From Paracyclopina nana (lineage: Eukaryota > Arthropoda > Copepoda > Cyclopoida > Cyclopettidae), in assembly GCA_019096065.1 (NCBI GenBank), contig JAGUCH010000007.1, forward strand, positions 5,168,501 through 5,232,500: DNA of 64,000 nt, read 5' to 3'. Position numbers and translations under genes: made by a program. The notes below the pieces were generated by a model. The model made no database searches and had not been told where the DNA came from. It worked only from the letters and a program-made list of their open reading frames with translations. How positions within the stretch are numbered: position 1 is the stretch's first letter; each line of letters starts with the position of its first letter. Positions 8,179 through 19,812 of this stretch are shown piece after piece.

Positions 8179-9754
8179 ATGCCCCCGCAGTGCACAAATA
8201 TCATTTTTCAGTGCTATTGGATGGAAATAGTAACATGGCTCGAATTTACTTGTACATTTCTATTATTAAAGCCTTCATAGTACTTTGAACAAAGCCATTA
8301 TTCGGTATCAATGAATTATTAATCAGTTGCTACAAAAGTCTGAATTTTTAAGAGCATCTCGTAATTATCAAGATACTCATTTGTGGCTTATGCACTCGAG
8401 CCTAAAATTACAAAGCTTTTAGCCCTTGATTACAAAGCAAATTTGTTTCAAAATACGCAGTGTGTGACTGTTGCTTTAAAAAAGACATCTGTCCTTCTTT
8501 TCGCTTGTATTTTCCTTATGAAGCAAAAGCGAAAAATAGCCTTGCTGGTGGATTAAAAAGCAAGTGCTGAGCAGCCTAACAATCTGCTTTTCTTCATCAT
8601 AGCATGTTTTACAAGATCTGGCCTTAATTTGACCTTAAAAGAGCAATTTCACACAAAGGTAATCAAAAGATGGCCTTTAAGAATGATGAAAAATTATGGC
8701 GATACCTTGATTGGCTTTTTTAGTCCCTCAGTAGTATTGCTTAAAAATGAGGACAAGAGACCATTATCTATTCAGTGAAATGCTTATTTAACAGCCAACA
8801 ATTGTTTTTGTACTCAAAAAAGTTTTTAATTGGCTTACATTATTTATAGATGCTATCGTGGACTATTTAACCAACAAAAAAATCGTATTTTAACTTTGAT
8901 AAACATATTTATGAAAAAAGCTCGGTATCCATATTTTTATATTCTGTCATACGATTTTTGAGTGTTTCAATGCCCCCAAAAATGCTGCTTGGTTTTTACT
9001 AGCTATGTGTACATCACGGGCTCTCACATGCTAGCATCATTTGGCTCGTGTACACTAGCATCCTATGATTTGCTCGCAAAAAAATAGACTGTTTGAAAGC
9101 ATTGGTTAGAGCATTGGATTCTAGATTCAGCCATTAGAGGTTCGAATCCCAGCTACACCTCAAGTTTCCATAGCTCAGTGGTTAGAGCATCGGTTACTCA
9201 GTCCAGCTGTCTGAGGCTCGAATCTAGATCGTCCTGTCACTTTTTACTGAATTCTTTGGAATATTAGAGGTATAAAATAACTTTATGTCATCCAGGATTG
9301 AATCCCGGGCCATAAAGTATTTTTTATCCCCCAAAATGCTTTAAGAAGAACTGTGACATATAAGAGGAAGTCGTATTAAAAAAAATACTAAAGTCAACAC
9401 CTTACGCTGAGTGGGCCTTTCCTATTTGTTGACTGTATATTTTTAATCAAATCTTCTAAGCGAAAACTAACCATTTTTTGAGTTAAACTGACCAAAGAAT
9501 CCTTGAAGTAACACAGGAATTGGAGGTTTAAAAATATACTCAACATTGGTGTAGGATATCAACCTCGTTAAAAAAGGTTTATTTCATAAGATCAAGCCAA
9601 AAATAATAGTAAGTTAGGATGTCCAAAAACGCAAGTATTTGGACTGCTTAGAAGACCCTTCAGATGCTGTACAGTGTTCGTTGTAGGGAGAAAATGCTTT
9701 ATGTTTAAATATCACACACACCTGAACCATCATAAGAGAAAAAAGTAACCACAC
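8179..9754. other. Intergenic region with tRNA-like repeats
   Basis: No supported gene. Around 9100-9163 is a tRNA-like stretch ending GGTTCGAATCCCAGCTACAC, immediately followed by SINE-like copy 2 (9165-9314). The rest is AT-rich single-copy-looking sequence. Confidence 0.5.
9165..9314 (+). repeat. tRNA-derived SINE-like repeat, copy 2
   Basis: CATAGCTCAGTGGTTAGAGC (A box), GGCTCGAATCTAGA (B box) and the tail ATTCTTTGGAATATTAGAGG ... GGGCCATA match copy 1 at 1684-1848. Acceptor ends do not pair. Confidence 0.6.
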
Positions 9755-11022
9755 TCAAGCGTTTGGCTTGGACTTCATGAGTTCAATGTCAGAGGTCATC
9801 ATGTCTTTGACCAATTCATCAAAGGTCACATTTGGGCTCCAGTTGAAGGCCTTTTTGGCCTTGCTCGGATCTCCCTGGAGTTGTTCGACTTCTGTGGGCC
9901 TGTAATACTTTGGGTTGACCTTCACCCGGATGATGTCAGTGCCTTTCTCCTTTCCAATTTCATGGTCACCTTGGCCTTCCCAGGCGATTTCTTTTCCAAT
10001 GTGAGCGAATGACTTTTCCACAAATTCTCTCACACTGTGCATTTCTCCTGTGGCGATGACAAAGTCTTCTGGATGTTCAAGCTGGAGCATATGCCACATG
10101 GCTAACACATAGTCTTTGGCATGGCCCCAATCTCTGAAATTGCCAAAAAGAAAAAAATCCCATTTTAATTCCCCATTTCTCTTAAAATACATACTTTTCA
10201 AAAAAAAAAAAATTTTTCATGGAAACATTCTTTTTTTTCGAAAAATCCCATTTTTAGTAATGAGCTCACCTCTGTGAATCCAAATTGCCAAGCTCGAAAT
10301 ACTCGAGTTGGCCAAGGCTGATTTTCGCCACGGATCGGGTGATTTTCCTAGTGACGAAAGTCTCACCTCTTCTTGGGCTCTCGTGGTTGAACAGAATGCC
10401 ATTGCAAGCGAACATGTTGTAGGCCTCTCGAAAATTGACTACGCTCCAATAAGCAAAGAGCTTGGCCACTCCATAGGGAGACCTTGGATAGAAGGGTGTC
10501 TTCTCCGTTTGGGGCACTTCTTGTACCTTTCCATACAACTCCGAGGTTGAGGCTTGGTAGAACTTGACGGATTTCTCCAATCCGCACGTCTTGATGGCAT
10601 CCAGAAGCCTCAGGGTGCCAACTGCCACAACTTCAGCTGTGTACTCTGCCAAGTCAAAGGAAACCTTGACATGGGATTGAGCTGCCAAATTGTAGATCTC
10701 ACAAGGCCTCACAGTACTGCAATAGGAAAATAATGAGGCTGGCTTAGTTATTGCAGTTCGAGCTTTACCTGATGATTTTCACTAGGCATGACCCATCAAT
10801 CAAGTCTCCGTAATGCAGGATCATTTTGCCCTCTCGATGGCTGTTGGGATCCTCGTACAAGTGTGAAATCCGGCCAGTGTTGAATGAGCTGGATCTCCGG
10901 ATGATGCCATGAACTTCGTATCCTTTCTCAATGAGCAATTCCGCCAAATAGCTGCCATCTTGTCCTGTGATTCCAGTAATGAGAGCCACTTTGGGCCTTG
11001 CTTCTCCATTTGCCAGAGCCAT
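9755..11022 (-). CDS. Gmd: GDP-mannose 4,6-dehydratase
   Basis: Three exons: 11022-10769, 10716-10270 and 10133-9755 (359 residues, as usual for the family). GMD converts GDP-mannose to GDP-4-keto-6-deoxymannose, the first step of GDP-fucose synthesis in the cytosol. Visible hallmarks are the Rossmann motif [11 protein letters not shown], the substrate segment [18 protein letters not shown], the catalytic [18 protein letters not shown] and D-W-G-H-A-K-D-Y. The ATG at 11022 follows a likely 3' splice site (TTTGCAG), suggesting an upstream untranslated exon. Longer frames upstream lack an ATG. Nothing is missing. Confidence 0.95.
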
Positions 11023-14000
11023 GCTGCAAACGGCTAAATTAGAGAAAAGTTGCAATTTCACTACTGATTTTCAGTTGCCTTGTGTATTTGAAAGACAATT
11101 CCTCTGCCATCTTGCCAAGAGCTTAGAATGTGACTGACGTCAAATACAGCTACAAAGCAAGACAATTGTGCATTGAACACATGTGTAATGTAAAATTGCA
11201 ATGTAGAGCTGCTAAAAAAGCTTTGTCGTGGCAAAAGAAAAGGCAGATTTTCTAGGTTGATACTAGCCTGCAAAAATAGCTGCTAGGAGTAGTATTATAT
11301 GCTGTTAGTATGAATAATCCGTTGGGTGAATACCTTGATATATCTATGAAACGTTGTCAACCACCCTCCAACAAATATGCCAAGTTGTCAACAAGAGGTA
11401 ACAACAACCTGACATGGAAAGGACCAATCAGAGCTCCTCGGTCCAATCTACAGCTATGAATGTATCACTGAGCTGACATTTCTAAGGCTCTTTTTCATTT
11501 TGCCATGATTTTAATCTTCGCCTGATCTTTGAGAGTACCTATCCAACTTTTTTGCTATGATGCATCTAATTTTGCTTATTCATTGGATACAGCGGAAATA
11601 TTTCGAAATCTGTTATTTTGTATGCAAGTACTAAAAATTGAGCAGAAGTGCGAAGCGGAACTTTTGTTTGAGCGCAACATTTTCATGTAAACTCACGCAA
11701 CCTGCGCTCGCGTTTTTTTGAGACTATACAATATCTTGCATCGCGCAGCCCCATCTCGTAAGGCTATTCTTGACGGAACAAAAAGACATAAAATCACGAA
11801 ATCTGTTCGTCATAACTGCGGCGGCGCTGCTATCACTAAAAGAGGGAACTAAAGTAGAAAGTAATGCAGATGCTGGAGCTAATGATTTCTAATATTATTC
11901 CCTAAGAATTTTTCACTTTAAAATGAATTTTTAGCTTGGATATGATTATCAATTTATAATATAATCAACTTTAACTTCAATAACATTGAATTTTCCAGCC
12001 CAGGCTTTAAAAACAGGAAGGGCTACTATTAGCATCTTTGCTACTTTTCTCATCTACTCCAAAAGATTTTGCATCACTTAAAGAGTGAGTGGACGTTCAA
12101 TTTTGTGGGTCGAAAAAAGCCAGCCCGTGCTCAGCGATTTTCTGCGCTAATAGCTGTTTTAAGTGTAGTTGAGTGATAATACCTTATTTGTTCCGCCGAG
12201 ATGCTGCTGCTTCAGGAAAGGTTTGACTATATGAGCCAAGCAATTTTCTTTTGAAGAACTTAAAACAAATATGCGACTAAAATGGTGAAAATGAAAGCTT
12301 GTGTTAGGAATTGCCCAACGATGATTATTTTTAATTAAATGCTCCTATTTCATTAACGAAATTAAGTCATTGTTTTATAAAAAAACAAGCAATTTTTTGG
12401 CCCAAATAAGTTGGCTCGTTTCATCAAAATCAGAATTCCGACCCACGCTAATAAAATTTCAGTCTCCGCGCTGAGATCGCAAAATAGCTTGTCCACTCTT
12501 TAAGTGATGCAAAATCTTTTTCTACTCCTTTGAATCCAATGTGGCTAATTTTTGCTGAAACTGTTTTGTTTTGAAGTCAGTGTTGCCAGATTTTTTTTAC
12601 TTCTCAAAAGCCCTCTATTTTGGTGTTTTCTGTGAAACTCTGGCAAAAAATGAAATTGTTAATATTGATAAAATTCACAGTGTTCAATTTTTTTCGTCAG
12701 ACGGGGTACCACAGTATAGTCCGACAGCTCATAGAAGTGAAGCTCAGCAAGTATGTCACCTTATATAGACAGCAGCATCATAACAAAGACACTCCATCTA
12801 CCGAGTTTTTTGAAGAAACACTTGTGAGCCGAGTTCAAAATCACATTTTGTATGCATTAGTCGAGCCACTTTATTTAGGGCAAATAGCTATAGTAAATGG
12901 TTACTTTGTTTTTACAAATGCATAGCTTCAGGACTCTAACGTCTTGATGTTTTAAGTTTTTTGGGTACAATAGATTTAAAACCATTTTATTTTACCGTCA
13001 TAAAGTAATCCTTCACAAAAATTGATAACTCTTATGTGCTTGGGTCTTTATTTCGAACTACTTTACGAGTCGCAAAAACGCGCTAACTCAGTTTTTTGGC
13101 TCGAGCAGTGTCAGCTGAAAATCACAAATGTTGCCCATAAAGGCCGCTGGGATCGCCCTACATCAATGTTATTGTTATGATACTTATGTGAATTATAGAT
13201 CATCTTGGCATCGCGTAGAAGGCAATTTTTGTTCAGAGGTTATTCTTATAATAAAGATAATTATTTCATTTATCCAAAATATTGCAATCATCTCTTATTG
13301 ATCTGAACTAATTAGCATATGATGCAAATCTAGGCATTAAAAAGTGCTACATTCCTGTTGTAAATATAGTAAAAACTGCACTCGATTTGAAGGCCTTTTA
13401 AAGCTGCATTTTCTTTTATTTCCCGACGATTTAGGGATGCTGTTATCAACTAGTATTTATTGTGTGTGATAGCGTTATGTGAAGTGAAATGCGCTCTCTT
13501 TGTTGGACGACGCCATTCATTCTTTTCCTGCTGTAATTATAAGATAGCATCATTTTTAATTAGTTTTATGGCGGCTCATCTAACAGGTGGACGCGTGGTG
13601 GAAACTTGCCACCGCAGAATTTTGTGCTGCTAAAATCGAAAATTCCCAAAGGAGCTTCTTTTTCACGCAATTATTAAAAATGTAGCACATGAACGAAAAC
13701 GAAAGAACTAAAAATTGCCTTCAATTTGCAAAAGATGGGCGGAACTTAAGTTGCTCGAACACAATGCAAATTCTACTCTTTTTGGGAATTAGTGAAGCTT
13801 TGTAAAATATCCACTCAATTTCAAGACGATGATGCAACAGCTCTTGTAAAATCCAAGTTTGTTCTTGATTGCCAATTAATACCAACCTTGGTGGAAATTT
13901 CCTATCTTTGGTAAGCCTGGCATGCTTCGTTTCATGTTGCTTAGCGCTGAACAGGATCAACAACTTGTTGAGAAAATCTAATTTCCCACTCTACTACTTT

Positions 14001-14162
14001 TTGATCATCAATTCAAGGCTCTTGAGACGTCATTGGTGTTTCGCTGGAAAATACTCTCTAAAGCCTGTAAAAGCATGATTATAGCACACCAATAATACCG
14101 AATTGCCAAAAAAGCTATATTTCGTATGTAATATAAATACAGTTAATAATTAGTTCATCATT
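11023..14162. other. 3.1-kb intergenic region
   Basis: No supported gene. It contains the MITE-like inverted repeat at 12064-12517. Short open frames at 12571-12925 show no domain and no consistent splice context. The 11340-11460 stretch is probably the promoter area of the dehydratase gene. Confidence 0.5.
12064..12517. mobile_element. MITE-like element with 24-bp inverted termini
   Basis: A 24-bp segment at 12064-12087 (AGATTTTGCATCACTT...) is repeated in exact inverted orientation at 12494-12517, with weaker inverted similarity outside (ctactcc/ggagtag) and inside (GGGTCG). The ~450-bp interior has no coding capacity. This is the form of a non-autonomous DNA transposon. The target duplication is not clear. 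Confidence 0.5.
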
Positions 14163-15038
14163 TCAATAAGTTGGCCTCGCCACAGATGCTCTGAGGCTGT
14201 TTTTCTCCTCTGGGCTCATTTCTCGGTTGAACCGGACGAAATTCCTCCACCGTGCATAGGCAGACATGTTGAGGTTGGCCACGGTTTGCCTTCCAAGGAG
14301 ATCGGCCTGGAAAACGGGCTCTGGGACTCTCCTGCCTCGTTTCACGCAGAGTTTCACAATTTTCACCGCTGTCTCCAGTCCAATGCGGTGTCCTTGCGAG
14401 ATGAACAAAGGCTCGCCTTTGAAGGCTTCGCTTGTCAGCAGGATTTGCGCTATGTCCTTTCTCTGCTCGTAGCTCCGCAAAGTGAAGTGGTCGCCCAGTT
14501 TGCTGAGCTTCTCTTCAATCACCTCACTGATGTGCTGGAAGGACACCGAGAATGCCATGGAAAAGTACATTTTCTTGGCCACGCCCACCGTGGGCAGGTC
14601 GAGGTGTACTCCAACATGGCAAGCAAGGCCGAATTGGTTCTTGTGCAGAATCCCATTGCCGTCGACGAGGAGGACATCTGGTGTCAGTTTGGGGTACTTT
14701 TGCTGCTGCAATCGCACAATCTCCACCATTGGTACCGACTCGCGAAGGCCAAGATAGCCAGCTCGGTAGGGCACGTGCAGCCTGCACAGTTTTTGGTCAG
14801 TGTACAGCAATTTCGGCCTTTGGTGCCCGCCAAAGTCCATGATGGTGTAGGCCACCAGAGCCTCGTCAGGTGAGTCTGGGAAGAAGCTGATGTCGAGGCC
14901 TCCCACGAGGAATTTCTTGCCCAAGGTGGCCTTTTCTACGAGTAAAGGCCGTCCTTGATGGCTCAGGTCGTCTTCTAATGTCTGCTTGGCCTTTAAGGCT
15001 GCTATGGTCCGGTCGAAACGGCTCCACTTGTCTGACAT
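14163..15038 (-). CDS. EndoV: Endonuclease V
   Basis: Intronless gene, 291 residues from the ATG at 15038; the frame runs a little further upstream but without an ATG. Endonuclease V cleaves next to deoxyinosine in DNA and, in animals, inosine in RNA. The active-site Asp lies in V-G-G-L-D-I-S-F. Other family motifs are P-Y-R-A-G-Y-L-G-L-R-E (the Y wedge and the active-site Glu), L-L-V-D-G-N-G-I-L-H (second Asp), G-L-A-C-H-V-G-V and P-T-V-G-V-A-K-K. All metal ligands appear present. Length is as in vertebrates (~280). Confidence 0.95.
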   Translation of the reverse strand: MSDKWSRFDRTIAALKAKQTLEDDLSHQGRPLLVEKATLGKKFLVGGLDISFFPDSPDEALVAYTIMDFGGHQRPKLLYTDQKLCRLHVPYRAGYLGLRESVPMVEIVRLQQQKYPKLTPDVLLVDGNGILHKNQFGLACHVGVHLDLPTVGVAKKMYFSMAFSVSFQHISEVIEEKLSKLGDHFTLRSYEQRKDIAQILLTSEAFKGEPLFISQGHRIGLETAVKIVKLCVKRGRRVPEPVFQADLLGRQTVANLNMSAYARWRNFVRFNREMSPEEKNSLRASVARPTY

Positions 15039-15125
15039 GGTGTCAATTTTATGTGTGCTCACTTTGACCACTCAAATGCTACAGGATACTTAAGCGCCAT
15101 AATGATTTGACCCGTAGGTGGGTCG

Positions 15126-15178
15126 AAAGCGCGCGCGTTTCGCATCGCGCGCATTTTGCATCGCGCGCGCCGCGCTTT
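15126..15178. repeat. CpG-rich alternating GC palindrome upstream of EndoV
   Basis: About 50 bases of mostly alternating CG with CATCGCGCGC twice, bounded by AAAGCGCGC and GCGCGCTTT so that the ends can pair. It stands out sharply from AT-rich surroundings and lies ~90 bp upstream of the EndoV ATG. The rest of 15039-15818 holds no gene; a TATATAG near 15697 may serve the next gene. Confidence 0.6.
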
Positions 15179-15818
15179 CTACAAAGCTTGGCTTCTAAGA
15201 AAAAGCGGAAAATTGTCATGGTAACATTTCTGAAAATGTATTCTATATTTATGGTGATAGGATTTCTATGACAAGCAAGACTTGATTCTCTTGGTGCCAA
15301 AAAATGTATTTTTAATTTGGTTTTTTCGTTCGCAAAGTACGTTAAATGTTTTATTTTGAATGCTAGGCCTAAAGGAAATTTCTAGTTGCTTTAAGCCAAC
15401 ACTTCAATCATGTAATAACTGAAGAGTTGTTAAACTTGTCTTTGCTGAACTTTGCTTGCAATTCAAAGCGAAACTACGTAAAAAACAGCATTAAAGTAAA
15501 CACCGAGTTACTAGATTCCGCCTTACCATTATTTGCTAATACACCTTTTGGAAATTAGGGTTTTTTAAATTTAAAAATACATAGTGGCCAAGTTTTTCCG
15601 AAAGCCTTCTAGTCATTTATTCTGAATTTTTTTTTCTGTAAAAGCAAAATAAGCATCAAATGAAAAAAAGCTCTTTTGTGGTGCTTTTTTTCCTCTGTAT
15701 ATAGTTAGTCCTCAGAGTTAGCAGTCGTCGACGTCGCAGTAGCAGTAGATTATGTTCATCAATACGAAGAAGAGGCTCATCAGTAGCTCTAAAACTGTCG
15801 CCCTGAACACTCAAAAGC

Positions 15819-16893
15819 ATGAACAGAACACACATTTACTTAGCCCTGTTGATCTCCATGTCGGTCATCGTCGAAATGGCGATCGCCAAAGGAATGGGGA
15901 AAAACGCGAGATGTAAGTCCATTTGAATGTCCTTTGAATTTTCCCGCCAATTTCGAGTTGGCTATTACAGTGACGGCTGGAGGAAGAGGGCGGGGCTCTT
16001 CTAGGTATGGCGGACATCGGGGTGGTCACGCTGGCTCTGATAGAAACGCAGAAGGAGGAGATGCCGAATCATGTAAGTCCATTTTTCTTGCTCGATGCTC
16101 CCATTAATTATCACTTCTTTGCCTTTTTGGTCGAAAATTCTACTTATTAGTCAAATCGCTCGGTTTGCATTACAGAGTCTTTACTGAAACTATGAAAAAA
16201 GCAATTTTTGTCTTGGCCGAGCATGCGAGAGCTATTTTTGATGAGGATGTCGACTTTTTGGCATTTTGTCTAATTTTGCTGCTGTTTTACCTACAATTGG
16301 AAATACCACTTTTTTGCGAATAGTCAAAGTCATTGACTTACATTTCGAAGCTGCCAATTTAAAAAGTTACAAAATTGTTTTCACAACTTAAAAGAATACT
16401 TTTTGCTGTGGGAAACTTAATTACGCACCAGAGTAACATTTTCTATGCTGCATAAAAAAAATTCGCTTTTTAGTTGGAGTAAGCGGGATTTATTTTCCTT
16501 TACGAGAAGTGCAGCAGCCTCTTTAAAAATTCATTGCACTCCTCGACCCTCAGTAATCTGGCCAATTCCTGGCCAGCTGCCTCAAAAGCTTCCAATTTAT
16601 CTGACTTTGCCAAATTGAACAGCTCTGAAAAGGGAGCTTCAATTCAATAATTATTTATAGACGATAATGCTCCTTGCATTGGCCTCTGCTACCACAACAA
16701 GCTTCAAGCATTAGAAACGGATGACAGTGAGGATTATTCCCGAGGCTGGCCCCTGAATAGGCATGATTTCGATGAGCCCTGTGTCGGCCTCTGCTACTAC
16801 TTCCGCTCCTTAGGCCTTGAAAATCCCTATGCTCCAACCCCAAGTGAAGATGAAGATGTGGACAGTGAGGACACTGATGAGTCTGCAAAATAA
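15819..16893 (+). CDS. Secreted protein with P-C-[IV]-G-L-C repeats, paralog A
   Basis: Three exons (15819-15912, 15971-16072, 16661-16893), both introns phase 1, 142 residues. The first exon encodes a signal peptide (IYLALLISMSVIVEMAIA). Exon 2 is Gly/Arg/His-rich (G-R-G-R-G-S-S-R-Y-G-G-H-R-G-G-H). Exon 3 has two copies of a short motif: A-P-C-I-G-L-C-Y-H-N-K-L-Q-A-L and E-P-C-V-G-L-C-Y-Y-F-R-S-L-G-L, followed by an acidic C-terminus. Only four cysteines occur in the mature chain, two per motif, so each C-x3-C could close a small loop. I do not recognise the family. The same motif pair appears in the gene 1.8 kb downstream. Confidence 0.75.
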
Positions 16894-18741
16894 ATCACCA
16901 TTTGATGAGAACTCATCTGGAACGTGTCAGAAGATAACTAACTACAAACGAAAATTGTTGTAACACAATACATATATAAATGTTATTATTACACGAAGAA
17001 GACCAAATAGATGTAACAAAAACTACACAAACGAAAACTCCATTTGTGGTCCAACAACAACAACAATTGAAATTGAGAAACATCAAGACTGGGACCCATT
17101 TAACAATATTTGCTTTCATGTTGGTGTGTAACTAAATATCATGTCAAAATTACGACCAAAAGAAACTACAAAAAAATGTGTACTATGATAGTGATCTACA
17201 AAATTCTATATGACTGCTTCAAAATATTAATAAACCTTAGTATTTAAAAAGCCTCCCAAAATGAATATGATAATAAATGCAAATGAAATTCTGGCAAGGC
17301 TTGTTGCCAGTTCAGTTTGCGCAAGTGGAGAGAAACTACACTAAATTAGCCTCAACTTGCAATAATTTATGCAAATTTCGAGGGGAGAGCAAAAAAGAAG
17401 CTGGCGCAACTTTCAAGGTCATTTTACACACAACTTCTTTCACTTTGCTTTCCCTCATTGACTAAATTCACCAGGTAATCCCTTTTCTCCAATTTTCTTG
17501 CCTCCAATCAAAGGGCTGCTTCACACAAAAGTTTTGAGGAGCCCAAATAGAAGCCAAAAGGATGAGGTTGCTGAATTTTTTGCCATTCCAGACTTTTCCC
17601 CTATTTTTAGTGAGTTTGCTCACTCATCTTGAAAAAACTGAGCTTCAGCTTTTTAAAGAGGAATTGTGGAGCTCCAAAAAAATAGAGAAGAAAGGCTTTC
17701 TCTTTACGTGGTATACCATCAGAGCATAACTCAAAGAAGAGAGTTACATTTCCCTTTTTGCAATATTAAAAGACTTTCTTTTTCAACAGAAGAAGCCCAT
17801 GTAATAGAGAGGATATCATTGAGTGTAGAAAGATCTTTTTTAATTAAAAACTCGAGAGAAAAGAGAAAAGAAAAATCGTAAGAAATTGCACGAGAGTTGG
17901 TATTTTTCTTCCATGTACTAGTAATATGAAGGATAGCTTTCCCTAAATAAGCCAGACAAACCGTCAAGAAATGGCACTTTCAAAACTTTATGACTACATA
18001 TGTAGTGTAGCTGTAGTATAGAGAGAAAGCTTGGGAATTCTCCATTGCAGTGAAAATGAGCCATTTTGGAGTTAGGCTTACCTCAAAACATCTCTGATGA
18101 GGAGAACTTTGCACCGAGCTTTTGTGGCAAAGCCATTTTAAAACTTTCATCCAAGAGAGCCACAAAGTTAGTTATGTGTGGAACAAAAAGTAAACTAGCA
18201 CGATTATTAAAAAGCTGACAATTACTGCTGAAATCACAAAATGAAAGGGAAATTCTAGAAAGCAGCTGATACCTTTCTTATGATGACCTAAGCTGCCTTG
18301 AAGTGCTTACTTAGTACATCAAGATGCTCACTTGCCTTTTATTATTAATCTGGAAGATGATGCATGATCATTGCCACCCTATAATAAAGTGTCCCACTAA
18401 ACCTGCCCTTGATGAAAGCCAATCTTGCCATGGCCCACCTCAATGCTTCTTTTGAGAAAGATTTGTTGTGCTCTCAGCAAAAGTTGGATGAAGTTTGAGG
18501 CCATTTTTCCGCTGGAAAATCCAGGCAATTTCTTGCCTCAAAGCAAAGCTAGCAAAATTGATGTCCCAGGGGACCTGGATTTCTAGGTACGAGGTGAAAG
18601 CCAATTTATGTGTAGCAGCCAGGAGCAAGTTTAGCGGGACATCTGAGATCTGCAGTAGTGGAAGAAGAACCAAGTTGGCCTCAGATATCCCAGTTTGAGG
18701 CCGGCCTCCGTGGAAGAAGGATGGTTGTTGTTGCAACCAAA
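16894..18741. other. Region between the two P-C-V-G-L-C genes
   Basis: No supported gene. The 98-codon minus frame at 18440-18736 overlaps the promoter area of the next gene and has no domain; it is probably chance. Confidence 0.45.
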
Positions 18742-19350
18742 ATGTCTCTTATCGTGCTTTCTCTTGCGCTTCTGCTCCTTCAACAGCCTCAAGTGAAAGC
18801 AAGCCTGATGGGAAAAGGATTAAGCAGTAAGTGTGCCGCCCTTTTTCTCCAATTAACTATGCTCTAAAGGATTACTTAGATACTTGGCTGGAGAAGCAGA
18901 ACCACCACTATCAAAGGCCAAAAAGTTTTGACGCTGAGGCTGGCCTTCACCATAATCGACATGGATTAACTGCAGAGAATGAAGAAGCAGAAAAAAGCAG
19001 TAAGTGAAAAAGTAGTACATGTTATGAAAATTAATGATCTTTCTTGCTATATAGGTGAAGTGGGAGGCAAAACTAGTAGCAGGCCCTGCGTTGGCCTTTG
19101 TTATTATGAGAAATTGATGGCCTTGGAGGGCAAAATGGACACAGAAAAGTCCCCTAATGATACAGTTCAGGTAGATGGAAAAATATGCTTCCAATAATTA
19201 ATGGGGAGTGTGAAAGGTGTTTATTATTTTCTATAACCCCAGGATGAAAAAAAGGACAAACGTCGGCCATGTGTAGGCCTTTGCCAATATTACAGGAGTC
19301 TTGGCCTTCAGGATCCTTCAGAGTTGAAGCACAAACGACTGCTGCCCTAA
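18742..19350 (+). CDS. Secreted protein with P-C-V-G-L-C repeats, paralog B
   Basis: Four exons (18742-18826, 18880-18999, 19055-19170, 19243-19350), introns of 53-72 nt, 142 residues, the same length as paralog A. The signal peptide is MSLIVLSLALLLLQQPQVKA; an in-frame ATG at 18721 would add seven residues. Exon 3 ends S-R-P-C-V-G-L-C-Y-Y-E-K-L-M-A-L and exon 4 carries R-R-P-C-V-G-L-C-Q-Y-Y-R-S-L-G-L. Here each motif is in its own exon, whereas paralog A has both in one exon. The basic K-R-R before the second motif could be a prohormone cleavage site. The function is unknown; a peptide precursor or a small extracellular binding protein are both possible. Confidence 0.78.
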
Positions 19351-19812
19351 AACGTCATCTAGCTTGATGTGATCTCCTTTATTCCTCTCTCTTTCAAATC
19401 CTACTCCAAGAAAAAGTACTTTATCTACAAGATGGCTTGCCAAGTTGGAAATAATCAATGGAATCAGCTGATTTTGCACTGGTCACAAAGTTATCCTCTT
19501 TGTCGCGTTGTGCCAAAAGAGAACCCTTTATCAGAGCGCCATCTTTTCAGTGATAGCATACTACAATACATACCCTTCTATTGCTCAACCTGACAATAAA
19601 CAAGATTGCCATGAATGGCCTCAAAATGAGCCTCTCGGCTTCATCAGCTCGGGCCATTCACCTGAAGCGTCATCGGCTCAGCCAGTCGGCTATGAAAGTA
19701 AACAAAACAACCAGATTGCTGCCTTTTAGCCAATAATGGTTTATTGGGACTCTTGCTAATTAGAATTACAAATCATGAAAGCCAATTAAAGTTAAAATCC
19801 ATGCTGTGTGAC
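19351..19812. other. Intergenic region between paralog B and vitellogenin
   Basis: The two genes converge here. No further gene is seen. Short frames at 19369-19729 have no recognisable content. Confidence 0.45.

Noticed and set aside
9100-9240. Functional tRNA genes
   Set aside because: A and B boxes are present, but acceptor stems do not pair and the anticodon arms are irregular, so SINE-like repeats fit better.
12571-12925. Small overlapping plus-strand frames
   Set aside because: No domain, no signal peptide, no splice partner; AT-rich composition like the flanks.
14286-14873. 195-codon plus-strand frame
   Set aside because: Opposite endonuclease V, whose minus-strand frame has all catalytic motifs.
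18440-18736. 98-codon minus-strand frame
   Set aside because: It overlaps the 5' region of the P-C-V-G-L-C paralog B, has no recognisable motif and no splice continuation.
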